A DNA stretch of 64,000 nucleotides from Dichetophora obliterata (Eukaryota; Arthropoda; Insecta; Diptera; Sciomyzidae), in assembly GCA_963920525.1 (NCBI GenBank), contig OY986435.1:268984299-269048298 (forward strand), written 5' to 3'. Below, piece after piece: positions 34,800 to 45,677 of the stretch. A program made the translations under genes and the position numbers. Position 1 is the stretch's first letter, and the number at the start of each line of letters is the position of its first letter. Below the pieces are notes generated by a model. It was not told the origin of the DNA, made no database searches, and was given only the letters and a program-made list of their open reading frames with translations.

Positions 34800-36881
34800 A
34801 TGAACCGAAATTTTCCAAAAGAGGTTTCGGCGTTATCCGATACACAAATCAAAGAAATAATGGATGATTTGGATTCCGACGATTTTGAGGAAACTGATGG
34901 CCCTACGGATTATGAAGATGGCTTTTACAGCGATGATGACATTAACGATTTTGACTTTATCCTTGACGAAGATACTGTCAACGAAGTAAATCTGATTTAC
35001 CTGAAAATCTGGACAGTGGGAACATATACATTTCTGGTAAAACATTTGAGAATATTGAAAGTAACCCCGATTCCGCCACATCTAACACAGGTGAGTCGTC
35101 TATGTCTTCTGGTGGTCAAAACTTTCAGCAAACGCTCGGAGGTAAACCTAAAAAGCAATGGAAAAGTTGCCAGAAAAAATCTGATACAACAAAAGTCAAC
35201 CCGATGAATATTAATACAAAATCGAATGAATTCAAAAAGATACTATGGCGGAAAAGCAATTTGAATCTCCATAAATCGGAAGTAGCATTTCTTGGAAATA
35301 AGATTCTTGGCGCTAGTTTTAAAATGCCTGACACGCCATTTAAATGCTTTTCGCATTTTCTTGATGACCCCGTCTTTGATCTCATCTCGGAGCAAACTAA
35401 TCTTTATGCCACACAGAAAAATATTAACACAAAGTTTTTCGTAACTCCATCAGAGATTCGCCAATACATTGGTATATTGATTTACATGTCAGCTTTTCGG
35501 TATCCTAATATACAATCGTACTGGTCATAATACTCTTTTCAAGCAATTCAAGATACAATGACAAGAAACCGATTTGAGCAAATTCGAAGTAATTTACACT
35601 TTAATGATAATAGCAAAATGCCGCCTAGAGATTCGTCAAAGTATGATCAACTTTACAAAGTCAGGCCAATAGTCGAGCACTTTAATAGCAAATATGAAAG
35701 TATTCCTATGAACCAGCTCATCTGCGTGGATGAACAAATGTGTTCCACAAAAATGTCGACATTCCCAAGGCAGTACATGCCTGATAAGCCTCATAAATGG
35801 GGCATGAAGCTGTTTGTTTTGTGTGACTCAGAGGGATTTTCATATGGTTTTGGGGTGTATTGCGGTGCTGGAGATAACGTTGTGCCACCAGATGCTCCAG
35901 ACTTAGGAGCTTCTTCCAATGTGGTTGTGCATTTAAGTCAAATTGTGCCAAGCTTGAAGAACCATGTAATGTACTTCGACAATTTTTACACATCCTTACC
36001 GCTTCTCGTCTATCTAAAGACTCGCGGAATTCATTTCTTAGGAACAATACGCTCCAACCGTATACCAAATGCGAAGCTGCCTTTAGATTCGATATTGAAA
36101 AAACAAGATCGAGGATTTTTGGTTGAGTACACTGGATCTGCTTACGGTGTTGACATTTCGAATGTGGTCGGAAAAGATAACAAGCAAGTTCGGATGGCGT
36201 CTACATATGTGGGGATTGAACCGTTACAAGGCGAAACAAAGTTTAAACCAACGATTACGCGATATCTTCGCGCTGAAAAAAAGTACTCCGAAGTTCCTTG
36301 CCCAAGCGTTATACAAAGAGGAGTACAATCACCATATGGGAGGTGTTGATTTGATGGATGGACTCATCGCACGTTATCACATCCGAGTGAAATCATCAAA
36401 ATATACCAACAGATTGTTTTACCACCAAATTGATATGGCCATTGTTAACGCATATATATTATTCAAACGCATTAATAAGCCGGATCCTAAGGATGAAAAA
36501 AATCAACTCCCTTGTTTCCGTTCTCAAATCGCACAAGTATTGTATTCAAACCAAAAAGCAAAGAATTTGGGGCGCCAACGTATGGTCGTCCAGAAAAAAA
36601 CAGTTAGAAATGTTACTTATATACCTCCTGATGATTGCGTTACGATGGAATGGAGCATTTCCCAAAATGTTTGCCTCGTTCAGAAAAACGAACATGCAAA
36701 CTTCAGGGATGTACTGCTAAGACTCAAAACAAATGCAGAAAATGTAATATTAATTTGTGTTCCACACCGGACAAGGGCTGTTTTTATACTTTCCGTATTA
36801 ATAATTAATTTAAAAATATATAAAATTTCAATAACATACGCAACAGAAGCTAAGAAGGTATTCACATCGAATGTGAAGTAA
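34800..36881 (+). pseudogene. piggyBac transposase, decayed
   Basis: The protein starts at 34800 with an acidic region (SDTQIKEIMDDLDSDDFEE). The frame moves to 35102-35530, which contains FFVTPSEIRQYIGILIYM, and stops at a TAA at 35528. It resumes at 35558 (MTRNRFEQIRSNLHF) and shifts again near 36270-36340. ICVDEQMCSTK holds catalytic Asp 1, YFDNFYTSLPLL Asp 2 and MGGVDLMDGLIARY Asp 3. A Cys-rich end can be seen in another frame after 36690 (KCRKCNINLC). At least three lesions inactivate it. Confidence 0.88.
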
Positions 36882-37331
36882 AATTAAATAAAATTTAACT
36901 TGAAAATAAAAGTTGTCTTTTTTAAGCTTGGATACCCAATACCGCCTTTAGGCGGGTTCAGCTCTAGCTCGCCTCCCGCCGAAACGTGTAACTTTTTATT
37001 TATTTTAGTAATGATTTCTTGGTTCATGACCTAATAAATTTCTTAGAAATAATTTTTAAAGGTGAACAAAAATTGGGGCAGTAGAGGGTTAAGTTATCAT
37101 AAACCTTTAAATTTCATTAATAAAATTCGATAATAATTATTGAAAACATTTAAAAAAATAATTCAAAATGGATGAAATATGTAATGAAATAAATAAATAA
37201 TGATATTTATCTACTACTTTATCTACTGGGGTGTTTATAACTTGTTTTTTTTTAATTAATTTTATGTTATTTTAAATATTTGAATTTAAAAATTATTTTA
37301 TTATAAAAAACTAATAAATTAACAAATCTAT

Positions 37332-37669
37332 AAAAATGCGAAAAAGCTTCGCTTCTCTCGTTGCACATTATATTACGACATTATTTTTTTTTATTTTTGG
37401 CCCGATTTTTTTGGATATAGCTCCATACATTTTACCATATCTTCAGTTTTGATTGACCGATCTGGTTATAATAAACATTAAACTAAAGAGGAAAAAATAC
37501 TTTAAATTTGATTTATCAATTTCTCTAATATGTTGAGTATTTTTTGCACAATCGAAAGACATATAAAAAGAAAGGAATGAGCTACTGATGAAGAAAATTT
37601 ATGGAAGAATAACGAAGTTAGAGACAACAAGGTGAAGGTACCGTAAATAGAATTTTTTTTCCTTTTTTT
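37332..37669. other. Spacer between Helentron copy 2 and the LINE
   Basis: Contains the hairpin GCGAAAAAGCTTCGC at its start and A+T-rich DNA without a coding signature. Confidence 0.4.
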
Positions 37670-40290
37670 TCGTCCTGCGATTCACACCTGTGAACGAACG
37701 ACTTGCCATTGAAAATGCTTTGAACGCCTTGAAAATGCTTACGAGCACTGCCCCCGCCACGACGTAAAAATCGTGCTTGGTGACTTCAACGCTAAGGTGG
37801 GCAAGGAAAATATTTTTGGTCCAACAGTCGGAAAGTTCAGCCTCCACGACAACACCTCCGATAACGGAATGAGGCTAATTGACTTCGCCGCAGCACGAAA
37901 CGTGGTCGTAAGTAGCACTAGATTCAAGCATCTCAATATTCATAAAGCCACCTGGATGTCCCCTGATCAAAAAACAAAAAATCAAATTGATCACGTTTTG
38001 ATCGACGGAAGGCACTATTCCAGTGTATTGGATGTACGCACGATCCGTGGTGCAAACATTGACTCGGATCACTATACTCGAATCCGTGCACGTCTGTGCG
38101 CAGCTAAAAATACACGCAACCCCACACAGAGAAAGCTAGACGTCGACAAGCTACAATCGAAACAGACAGCCGATGCTTTCGCCACTCGACTCTCACTCCT
38201 GCTTCAAAGCACTCCTCCAATCGATGATATATGCGAGCAGTGGACACACATTTCCAACTCCATGCGTGTAGCTGCTGAAGAGGTGATTGGCTACCAACGC
38301 CCTCGCCGAAACCAGTGGTACGACCAGGAGTGTCGCGACGCCACTGCAGAGAAAGACGCCGCCTACAAAGCCACCCTACAGTCGGTTGTAACGCGCGCTG
38401 CTAAGGAGCGATACAAAGAAAAGAGGAGGGAAGAGAGACATATTTTCAGGCGGAAAAAAAGAGAGGCAGAAAAGCGCGAGCAGGAGAAGATTGAGATGTA
38501 TGGTGACAGGAATGAGGCCCGAAAATATTTTGAAAAAATAAGACGCCATGCCGATGGTTTTAAAACCAGGGCCTCTTCCTGCAAGGATGAAAACGGGAAT
38601 CTAGTGACAGATGTCCAGAGTACACTGACGTTATGGAGGGAACACTTCTCTAAGCTTCTAAATAGCGACGCTGACAACAATCCCGCCAAAAGAGATGATA
38701 TTCCGAAAACCCCAATTACGGTTGACAGCGTTGAGGTTCCGCTGCCCGACTATGATGAAGTTCTGACAGCTATAGCTCGGCTTAAAAATAACAAAGCCAC
38801 GGGAGCTGATGGCTTACCTGCTGAGCTGTTTAAGAACGGAGGCGAAGCTCTACTTAAATGCATTCACGAGCTTCTATGCAGAATATGGTCGGAAGAATGC
38901 ATTCCGAACGATTGGAATCTCAGTGTGCTCTGCCCAATCCACAAGAAAGGCGATCCGACTATCTGTGCCAATTACCTTGGGATAAGCCTTCTTAATATCG
39001 CATATAAGGTCCTGTCGAGCGTTTTATGTGAAAGATTGAAGCCCATTGTAAACGAACTGATCGGACCTTATCAGTGTGGCTTCAGACCTGGAAAGTCCAC
39101 CATCGACCAGATTTTCACGCTACGACAAATCTTGGAGAAGACTCAAGAAAAACAAGTCGACACCCACCATCTTTTCGTCGACTACAAAGCCGCCTTCGAC
39201 AGCCCAATAAGGAAACACCTGTAGTCCACCATGTCTGAATTTGGTATTCCTGCAAAACTAATACGACTTTGCAGGATGACACTGAGCAACACCAGCAGCG
39301 CAGTTAAAATCGGGAAGGACCTCTCCCCACCATTTATTACCAAACGAGGTTTCAGACAAGGTGATTCCTTATCGTGCGACTTTTTCAACCTAATGATGGA
39401 AAAGATCATCCGAGCTGCTGATCTGAGACGTAGTGGCACAATATTCTACAAGAGTGTTATGCTGCTTGCGTATGCTGATGACATAGATATCATTGGCCAT
39501 AATACGCGCGAAGTCAGTGCAGCATTTTCCAGATTAGAAAGAGAGTCAAGTCGAATGGGTCTGTCAGTGAATGCAGATAAGACGAAATACTTAGTGTCAA
39601 CAAACAAACAGTCCCAGCGTCTTGGAACCCGAGTTGCCGTTGACAATACCTCCTTCGAGGTTGTGAAGAACTTCGTTTATCTGGGATCCAGCATAAACTC
39701 AACCAACGACATCAGCATTGAGATCAAACGAAAAATAACTTTTGCCAACAGGTGTTACTTTGGGCTCAGTAGGCAATTGAGAAGCAGAGCCCTCTCTCGA
39801 CGAACGAAAATTACGCTCTATAAATCGCTCATCATGCCCGTCCTACTTTACGTATCACAAACCTGGACGCTGAGCAGTTTAGATGAAAAGACTTTAGGAG
39901 CATTCGAGAGAAAGATTCTTCGTAAGATCTACGGACCAATCTGCGTCAATGGCGAGTACCGAATACGGTGGAATGATGAACTGTATGAGCTGTACGCTGA
40001 CATCGACATAGTCAAGCGCATTAAAATCGAGCGGCTTCGCTGGCTTGATCATGTTCAGCGCATGAAAGACGATGCTCCAGTGAAGAAAACATTCGATTCA
40101 GTACCCAGCGGCGGTCAACGCAGAAAAGGACGACTGCATCTTCGTTGGAAAGACCAAGTAGAGGACAACCTGACGAAGCTTGGAATTTCCAACTGGCGCT
40201 AGCAAGCGAAAGACAGAAATTGCTGGGGCAAATTCTTAGATGAGGCCAAGACCGACATTCGGTTGTAGCGCCAACTAAGTAAGTAAGAAA
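37670..40290 (+). mobile_element. RTE-like LINE, 5'-truncated, with (GTAA)n tail
   Basis: Homology begins near 37670 and ends in CCAACTAAGTAAGTAAGAAA at about 40290, a short tandem-repeat tail as in RTE-clade elements. A second copy in the opposite orientation lies at 47790-50450. The first part of the endonuclease is missing. No target duplication was identified. Confidence 0.8.
37773..40202 (+). pseudogene. Endonuclease/reverse transcriptase of the RTE-like LINE
   Basis: The frame opens inside the AP endonuclease (LGDFNAKVGKEN, NQIDHVLIDGRH, DSDHY) and passes a charged linker. It reaches reverse transcriptase with KNNKATGADGLPAELFK near residue 340, GISLLNIAYKVL, YQCGFRPGKSTIDQIF and, after an in-frame TAG at 39222-39224, FRQGDSLSCDFFN and LLAYADDIDI, the YADD catalytic box. 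A further TAG at 40200-40202 precedes the C-terminal KDRNCWGKFLDEAKTDI. Compared with the other copy, four codons are lost after DSDHY near 38075. The missing N-terminus and two stops make it dead, though most of the frame is intact. Confidence 0.85.
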
Positions 40291-41012
40291 GTAATGTTTA
40301 GGTCAAATTTTATTAAATTAATGGTGAATGTAAATTTTAAAACTGATTTCGGCTCCTTTGTTTGTCTGTTATAATTTTCAGAATTTGTTAGTCTCTCACA
40401 ATTATATTTATCATTCTCAATCACCTGGCAGGGAGAATGGCCTGTCCTTTTTGAAAATATTTAATTTTATTTCTAAATAATATGCAGTTAAAATCTCAAT
40501 GTGCCTCAAATACATTTTTTTTAATATAATTTGCAACACCTGGCAAGGTTTTAGACCCGACTAAATAGTCTGACTCGTTAATGTTTCATCCTTCAAATAT
40601 TGAAATTTCAACATGCTTCAAAAACATTTTTTGCGAAAAAATTTGTTATGATTTAAAAAAGGAAATTGTGTGTTTGGGCAAACATTTTATGATTTAGGTT
40701 TTGAATTTACATAGATATCATAAAAGAAGCATATTACAAGTTTTCGAAGTTCCTCAAACACGTACCCAAAAATGTCTATTAGCTCTCCTACTACGTATAA
40801 AAAGGTAATCTACGTCCACACGTACGATACTATCGAAACTGTATTGTTTTTTAATGACTAACGCTTCATTTGAAGCATGTAAAGTACCGTTATTGTATCG
40901 TTTAGCATAAGGATTGAAAAGGTAAAAAAAAAATAATAAACATAAGTTTGTTATCAAAATTGTAATTATTTTGATTAGTTTAATGATCTATTAAAATTTA
41001 ATAATTATATTA
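40291..41012. other. No gene recognised
   Basis: A+T-rich DNA; no motif or repeat of note apart from short homopolymers. Confidence 0.4.
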
Positions 41013-41163
41013 TTACATGAGTTAAATTGCGAGCTTTAGATCAAGTAAGTTTTTAAGAAGGCTAAGGCTAGTCAGCTAAGTGATAGACTCTATACAGAGT
41101 TGTTGTTGTTGTTGCCTTCTTAAAAACTTACTTGATCTAAAGCTCGCAATTTTACTCATGTAA
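41013..41163. repeat. 50-bp near-perfect inverted repeat (short MITE or hairpin)
   Basis: Arms 41013-41062 and 41114-41163 match at 49 of 50 positions, with a 51-bp loop containing GTTGTTGTTGTTG. The outer ends read TTACATGAG and CTCATGTAA. The near identity indicates recent origin or constraint. Confidence 0.85.
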
Positions 41164-41313
41164 TTTTTATTATTTTTATTATTTTGTAAAATAATATTAT
41201 AAAGAATTATAGACTTCTTTCAAAACTTTCAAATGCTTGTCTTACAACTGATTTCAGTTATTGGTTTTGATTTTTTTTATCGTTGGAAAAATGCTAAAAA
41301 TATTTTATTCATC

Positions 41314-43381
41314 TCGACATATGAGCTGCTCAGAGCACAAGTGGAGTAGTGGAGTAAGTCCATTTTTTGTAGTTTTGAAAAAATCGAACACTTAGAAAAA
41401 TTCTTATGATAAATTCCAAGTATGAAGAACTCTGCTTTACTTATAAGCTAAGTCAAGAGCATAAATGGAGCTTTTCATATCGTAAAAAGTAAACTAAATA
41501 ATACCCAAAAATTATGCAGAATATTGCATATTAGCAAAAAAATTTGGACTTGCGCCACTGGTTCACTGAAAATGTTTTTAAATTTCTCGTTTCCGCTGTA
41601 GGAATCTTATGGGAGATATTTTTTAAGAATTTTTTATGAGGAATAACAGTATTTTTACCTTGAAATTGGATAAAACCTGCTTTTAGCGATTATCTTAATT
41701 ATTTTTTAAATTCCTCCTTTACGCTGTAAAAATGTAATGGGAGATATTTTTAGGAATTTTTTGATAGGGAATGGCAGCATTTTTACCTAAAAGTTGGACA
41801 AAAACACCCCTTAGCGATTATCTCCATTATTAAGGGGGACACAAAATGAATAAAACTACGCCACTTCTCCTCTTAAAATTTTTCGTAATATGTCATTTCC
41901 GCTGTAAAAATGTCATGGAAAATATTTTAAAATTTTTTTTTTATGAGGAATGGCAGCAGCATTTTTACCTAGAAGTTGGACAAAACCACTTCTTATCGAT
42001 TATCTCCATTATTAAGGGGATATAAAATTAATGGACTTACGCCACTTGTCCTCTGATAGATGATTTTTATAAAATAGATTTTAAGAAAAATACAGTAGGC
42101 AGTCCTCAAGCACTTTCCGAAGTAAATGCAATAAAATTTTAAAAAGAAAGAAAATGTAATGGAGCACCACGAATTTTTTACCAATTTGGAATCAACAAGA
42201 CAACTAGGTATAGAAAATGAAATTTCAGATAACGATAACGATCAAAACTTATATTTGCAAAGATTTTCTATTAAATTTATTAATATGTTAATAAACATTA
42301 CATATTATTACATTTCTACTAAATGGAAACAACTGTGTTTTATTTCAGCTGTGAAACTTTTATAAAAATAAATGCATTCTGGCCTCCTCAATTATTCAGA
42401 AAATCACAAACGGATGTTTTAATCGTACTTCTGAAACTAATTCAGTCAATCCTTACCAAAAAAATTCTTAAAAAATATAATATTTAATAGATTTTTACAG
42501 CGGAAACGAGAAGTTTGAAAAAATGTTCAGAGGACAAGTGGAGTAAGTCCTTTAATTTTATAGCTCCCTTAATAATAAAGATACTCGCTAAGGGGTGAAT
42601 TTGCCCAACTTCTATAGGACAAGTGGCGTAAGTACATTCATTTTATATCTCCCTTAATAAAACATATAATCGCTAAAGGGGTGAATTTGTTCAACTTCTA
42701 GGTTAAAATGCTGTCATTCCTCATCAAAAAATTTTTAAAAATATTTCCGGTAACATTTTTACAGCAAAAATGACTAATTATAAAAAATTTTCAGAGAACA
42801 AGTGGCGTAAGTCCATTCATTTGATATCTCCCTACATAATGAAGATAATCGCTAAAAGCTGGTGTTATCCAACTTCAACGTGAAATACTGTCATTCCTCA
42901 TAAAAAATATCTCCCATTAGATTCCTACAGCGGAAACGAGAATGTTTAGAATTTTAAAAAAAATATTTAGTGGACCAGTGGCGCAAGTCTAAATTTGTTT
43001 ACTAATATGCAATATTCTGCATCATTTTTGGGTATTATTTAGTTTATTTTTACGATATGAATAGCTCTATTTCTGCTCTTGACCTAGCTTATAAGCAAAA
43101 CTGAGTTCTTTATACTTGGAATTTATTATAAGAATTTTTCTAAATGTTCGATTTTCACAAAACTACCAAAAATGGACTTGCGCCACTTGTGCTCTGAAAA
43201 AATAATGTAATTTGTCAGAGCAATAACAAAGTATAGCATTTTATGCAGAGATTACGTAAGCTAGGAGTTTCTAGCCCATACTCATAAATAGGTTACATTT
43301 TTCTCTTCACTTCGACGCACTTAACTCAATTTCCCTAAAAAATGGACTTACGCCACTTGTGCTATGAACATCTCATATCGT
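41314..43381. mobile_element. Foldback element with GGACTTACGCCACTTGT modules
   Basis: Two arms, about 41314-42060 and 42540-43381, are inverted copies. Each is built from modules of 150-190 bp that contain GGACTTACGCCACTTGTNCTC, a TAGCGATTATCTCCATTATT stretch and TTCCGCTGTA. About ten instances of the GTGGCGTAAGTCC core (or complement) occur. A unique centre (42060-42540) has two ~65-codon frames of unknown nature. The right arm has about 150 bp of extra sequence near 43200-43350. Ends: CGACATATGAG and its counterpart CTCATATCG. Confidence 0.75.
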
Positions 43382-44469
43382 CAAGCGCGTCGGAAGCGAA
43401 TTTCATCTGGGGGGGATTTCAATTTCGAATTTTCAGTACAAATGGTGGTGCAAAAAAAGTTCACCAAAATTTCTTCAAAGAAACATGAATGTGAATACAC
43501 AAATTTTTTATTTTAGTTTAAAATAAAAAAATATAAAAATATATAAAAAATATTAAAATTTCATTATATTTAAAAGTTCTTCCAATTTCAATATTAGAGA
43601 TCATTCTTTAAAGGATCTTTCATATGGTAATATGAAAATATAAGAAATAATGGTTGCTTTTATAAAGCAAGACTAGGTATATCTTTACATGGTTTAAATG
43701 CAAAAAAGTACAAAAGTTATATCAATTTAAATTATTCCAAAATGTTTCTTTCTGTCCTTGCGAGAAACAAACTATTTCACCCCCTCCATCGAATTAAATT
43801 CTTCGGTTTTATCTTTGTGAATGTGTATAAGTGCCGCATGAGTGAGTCGTTTCTGTGTCATAGTTGCTCGAAGATACGTTTTAAGTCGTCTTAGTGCACT
43901 AAAAAACGCTCAGATGAAGCTGCTGATGCAGGCACATTCAAAAGCAAAGCAATAAGTTTTTCAACTTAATTTAATATTTTTTTTTACAGTATCCGAATTT
44001 TTTGCAAATTGGCATACAATGCCACTACAATTTGAAGGTGTTTGGCCAGGCAATTGCTTCAGCAATTTAAGTTGCACATGGAGGTCGCTCACATCAAAGT
44101 CATCTGCATAAAAATCTAGTTTTGTTTTTAGATTTTGTTCAGAAGGCACTTTTCCGTTGAAGGCTTCGATTACAATATTATAGTATTAAGATACATACTT
44201 AAGGGTGCTTTTAAACTGATGTGGTGGGTTTGCAGTAGAAACTCAACATTTTGTTCTATCTTTTTGCAAGCACAGAGAAAGAAAATGGTTATCCGCAAGC
44301 ATGCTTATGAAGAAGAGAGAAAGAAGAGGAAAATATCTAATACAAAAATATTATCTTTGTAAAAAAACTGACATTTTGAATAACTTTTTAAGTTTTCTTT
44401 TTAAATTGTTTATCTAGCTATAAAAGTGGGGGGCAACTGCCCCCCTTCCCCCCGCTTCCGACGCCAATG
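43382..44469 (-). mobile_element. hAT element (ZMYM1-like transposase), decayed
   Basis: The 1088-bp element has terminal repeats CAAGCGCGTCGGAAGCG and, inward from the right, CATTGGCGTCGGAAGCG. Exact CATATCGT octamers flank it at 43374-43381 and 44470-44477. G-runs lie just inside both ends. It inserted exactly at the right end of the foldback element, whose terminal sequence forms part of the target duplicate. Confidence 0.88.
43780..44149 (-). pseudogene. C-terminal remnant of a hAT transposase
   Basis: From 44149 the minus strand reads FYADDFDVSDLHVQLKLLKQ, then after a stop LIALLLNVPASAASSERF. A frameshift then leads to SALRRLKTYLRATMTQKRLT and HAALIHIHKD. SERxFSALRRxKTxLR is the hATC dimerisation signature of hAT transposases related to ZMYM1-like proteins. 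The catalytic core is deleted; only about 120 codons of the end remain. Confidence 0.75.
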
Positions 44470-44535
44470 CATATCGTGATTGTGTTTTGAGTCTGAAAAA
44501 TAGTATTAAGAAACAGATAAAACATTATTTATTAT

Positions 44536-45051
44536 CAGGGCTAAGAGTCTCATGTAAATGCATGTTTTAACTGGGCATCTTAAAATGGAATTGCTTAAGT
44601 TATCTTTACGAATTCTGATATTTTCTTCAAGATAGCATTCAATCCTAAGTGCATGTTTTTGCATATTTTGCAATAAATGCATGGTTTTGCATATTTTACA
44701 AAAATGTCTGTTTTGCATATTTATTGCGCATGCTTTTGTATATTTTGCAAAAAATGCTTTTAATTTTTTTTTTATTTGCAACTATTTAGATTTAGTGCGA
44801 CAGATATTAAGAATATATTATTTATAATTATTAATTTTATATTCACATCATATTATTGTTGTATATGATAAATTATTTTTATATGTATTTTAATATTTAT
44901 TTCTTTTTTTTTGTTACATAACATGCAATATTTATTTTTAAACCGATAATAAAATATTAGAAAAATGTTTTTAATTGCCTATTTTACCTGTTTTTAGCGC
45001 CTATTTTAGAGTTTTAAGTGCATGTTTTAGTGCACGAGACTCCTAGCCCTA
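44536..45051. mobile_element. hAT MITE with TGCATRTTTT subterminal repeats
   Basis: The 516-bp element starts CAGGGCTAAGAGTCTCATG and ends in the near-complement (inward TAGGGCTAGGAGTCTCGTG). TTTATTAT duplicates lie at 44528-44535 and 45052-45059. Inside, motifs of the type GCATATTTTGCA and TGCATGTTTT recur about eight times, like subterminal transposase-binding repeats. No coding capacity. Confidence 0.88.
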
Positions 45052-45059
45052 TTTATTAT

Positions 45060-45677
45060 ATAACAAAAGCAAGAATCGAAAAAATCTTAAATACTTAAGT
45101 CTACTTCATTTTTTAGATGCAAATACAAAAGGCATAAATTAAACAGCTTTAATTTAAAAGTAAGAACACTGTTTTGAGTACATCCAAGCAAATATCTTAA
45201 AAATAATTAAAAAGTATTCTAACTTATTTTTATTTCTGTAGAATATATGGCAAATAATGATAAAGAACAACAGTGACTTTATATAATTAAACTATTTTAA
45301 CTAAAACATACTTCATTTCCGAGGTGATGCAACTTGCACACGCGAAAAACAATCACATTTGCATAAAAACTATGATAAGTATTAAAACAAAGGAATTTAC
45401 AGTCAGTCGAGCAAACACTGAGATTTCACCGTGCTAATCTATAAATTGTAAAAACCTATCTCCAACGTCGATATGAGCTGATTCAAGGTGTGTAGGGTAC
45501 ATAATCAATTATAACTTACTTTGTTTTCATCTCAGCTCAACACCGATATCAGCTCTTACTCTAGCCTAATTTAAATTGCTAATTAATAATAACGTACACG
45601 CAAACAAACAGCAAATTGAAACTAGCAATGACTGAAATAAAGTTGAGAACGTAGGCACATTGCTTGGTAGCACCTAT
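45060..45677. other. 3' flank of the SV2-like exons
   Basis: A+T-rich DNA after the stop codon at 45678. No canonical AATAAA was found on the minus strand close to the stop. Nothing else recognised. Confidence 0.35.

Larger units (their letters stand above)
33007..37088 (+). mobile_element. piggyBac-like element inserted in Helentron copy 2
   Basis: The ends CCCTCTAC and GTAGAGGG are flanked by TTAA at 33003-33006 and 37089-37092. At 4082 bp it includes a 1326-bp mariner; without that it is about 2.75 kb. Subterminal palindromes of the type ACCGCCTTGAGGCGGT occur at both ends (33023-33039 and 36940-36956), with a related one near 34713. The transposase runs plus-strand from 34800. This family differs in its ends from the piggyBac at 18.5 kb. 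Confidence 0.93.
31380..37331 (+). mobile_element. Helentron-type Helitron, copy 2, interrupted by piggyBac
   Basis: Collinear with copy 1 (700-2601) once the insertion at 33007-37088 is removed. It reaches further upstream into helicase sequence (FYELTQVMRQSNKQF near 31407). The left half ends at TGCTATTTAA (33006), and the right half resumes with GTTATCATAAACC (37093). The shared 3' end is about 37331. A small hairpin GCGAAAAAGCTTCGC follows at 37339-37353 and may be part of the terminus. Confidence 0.78.
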
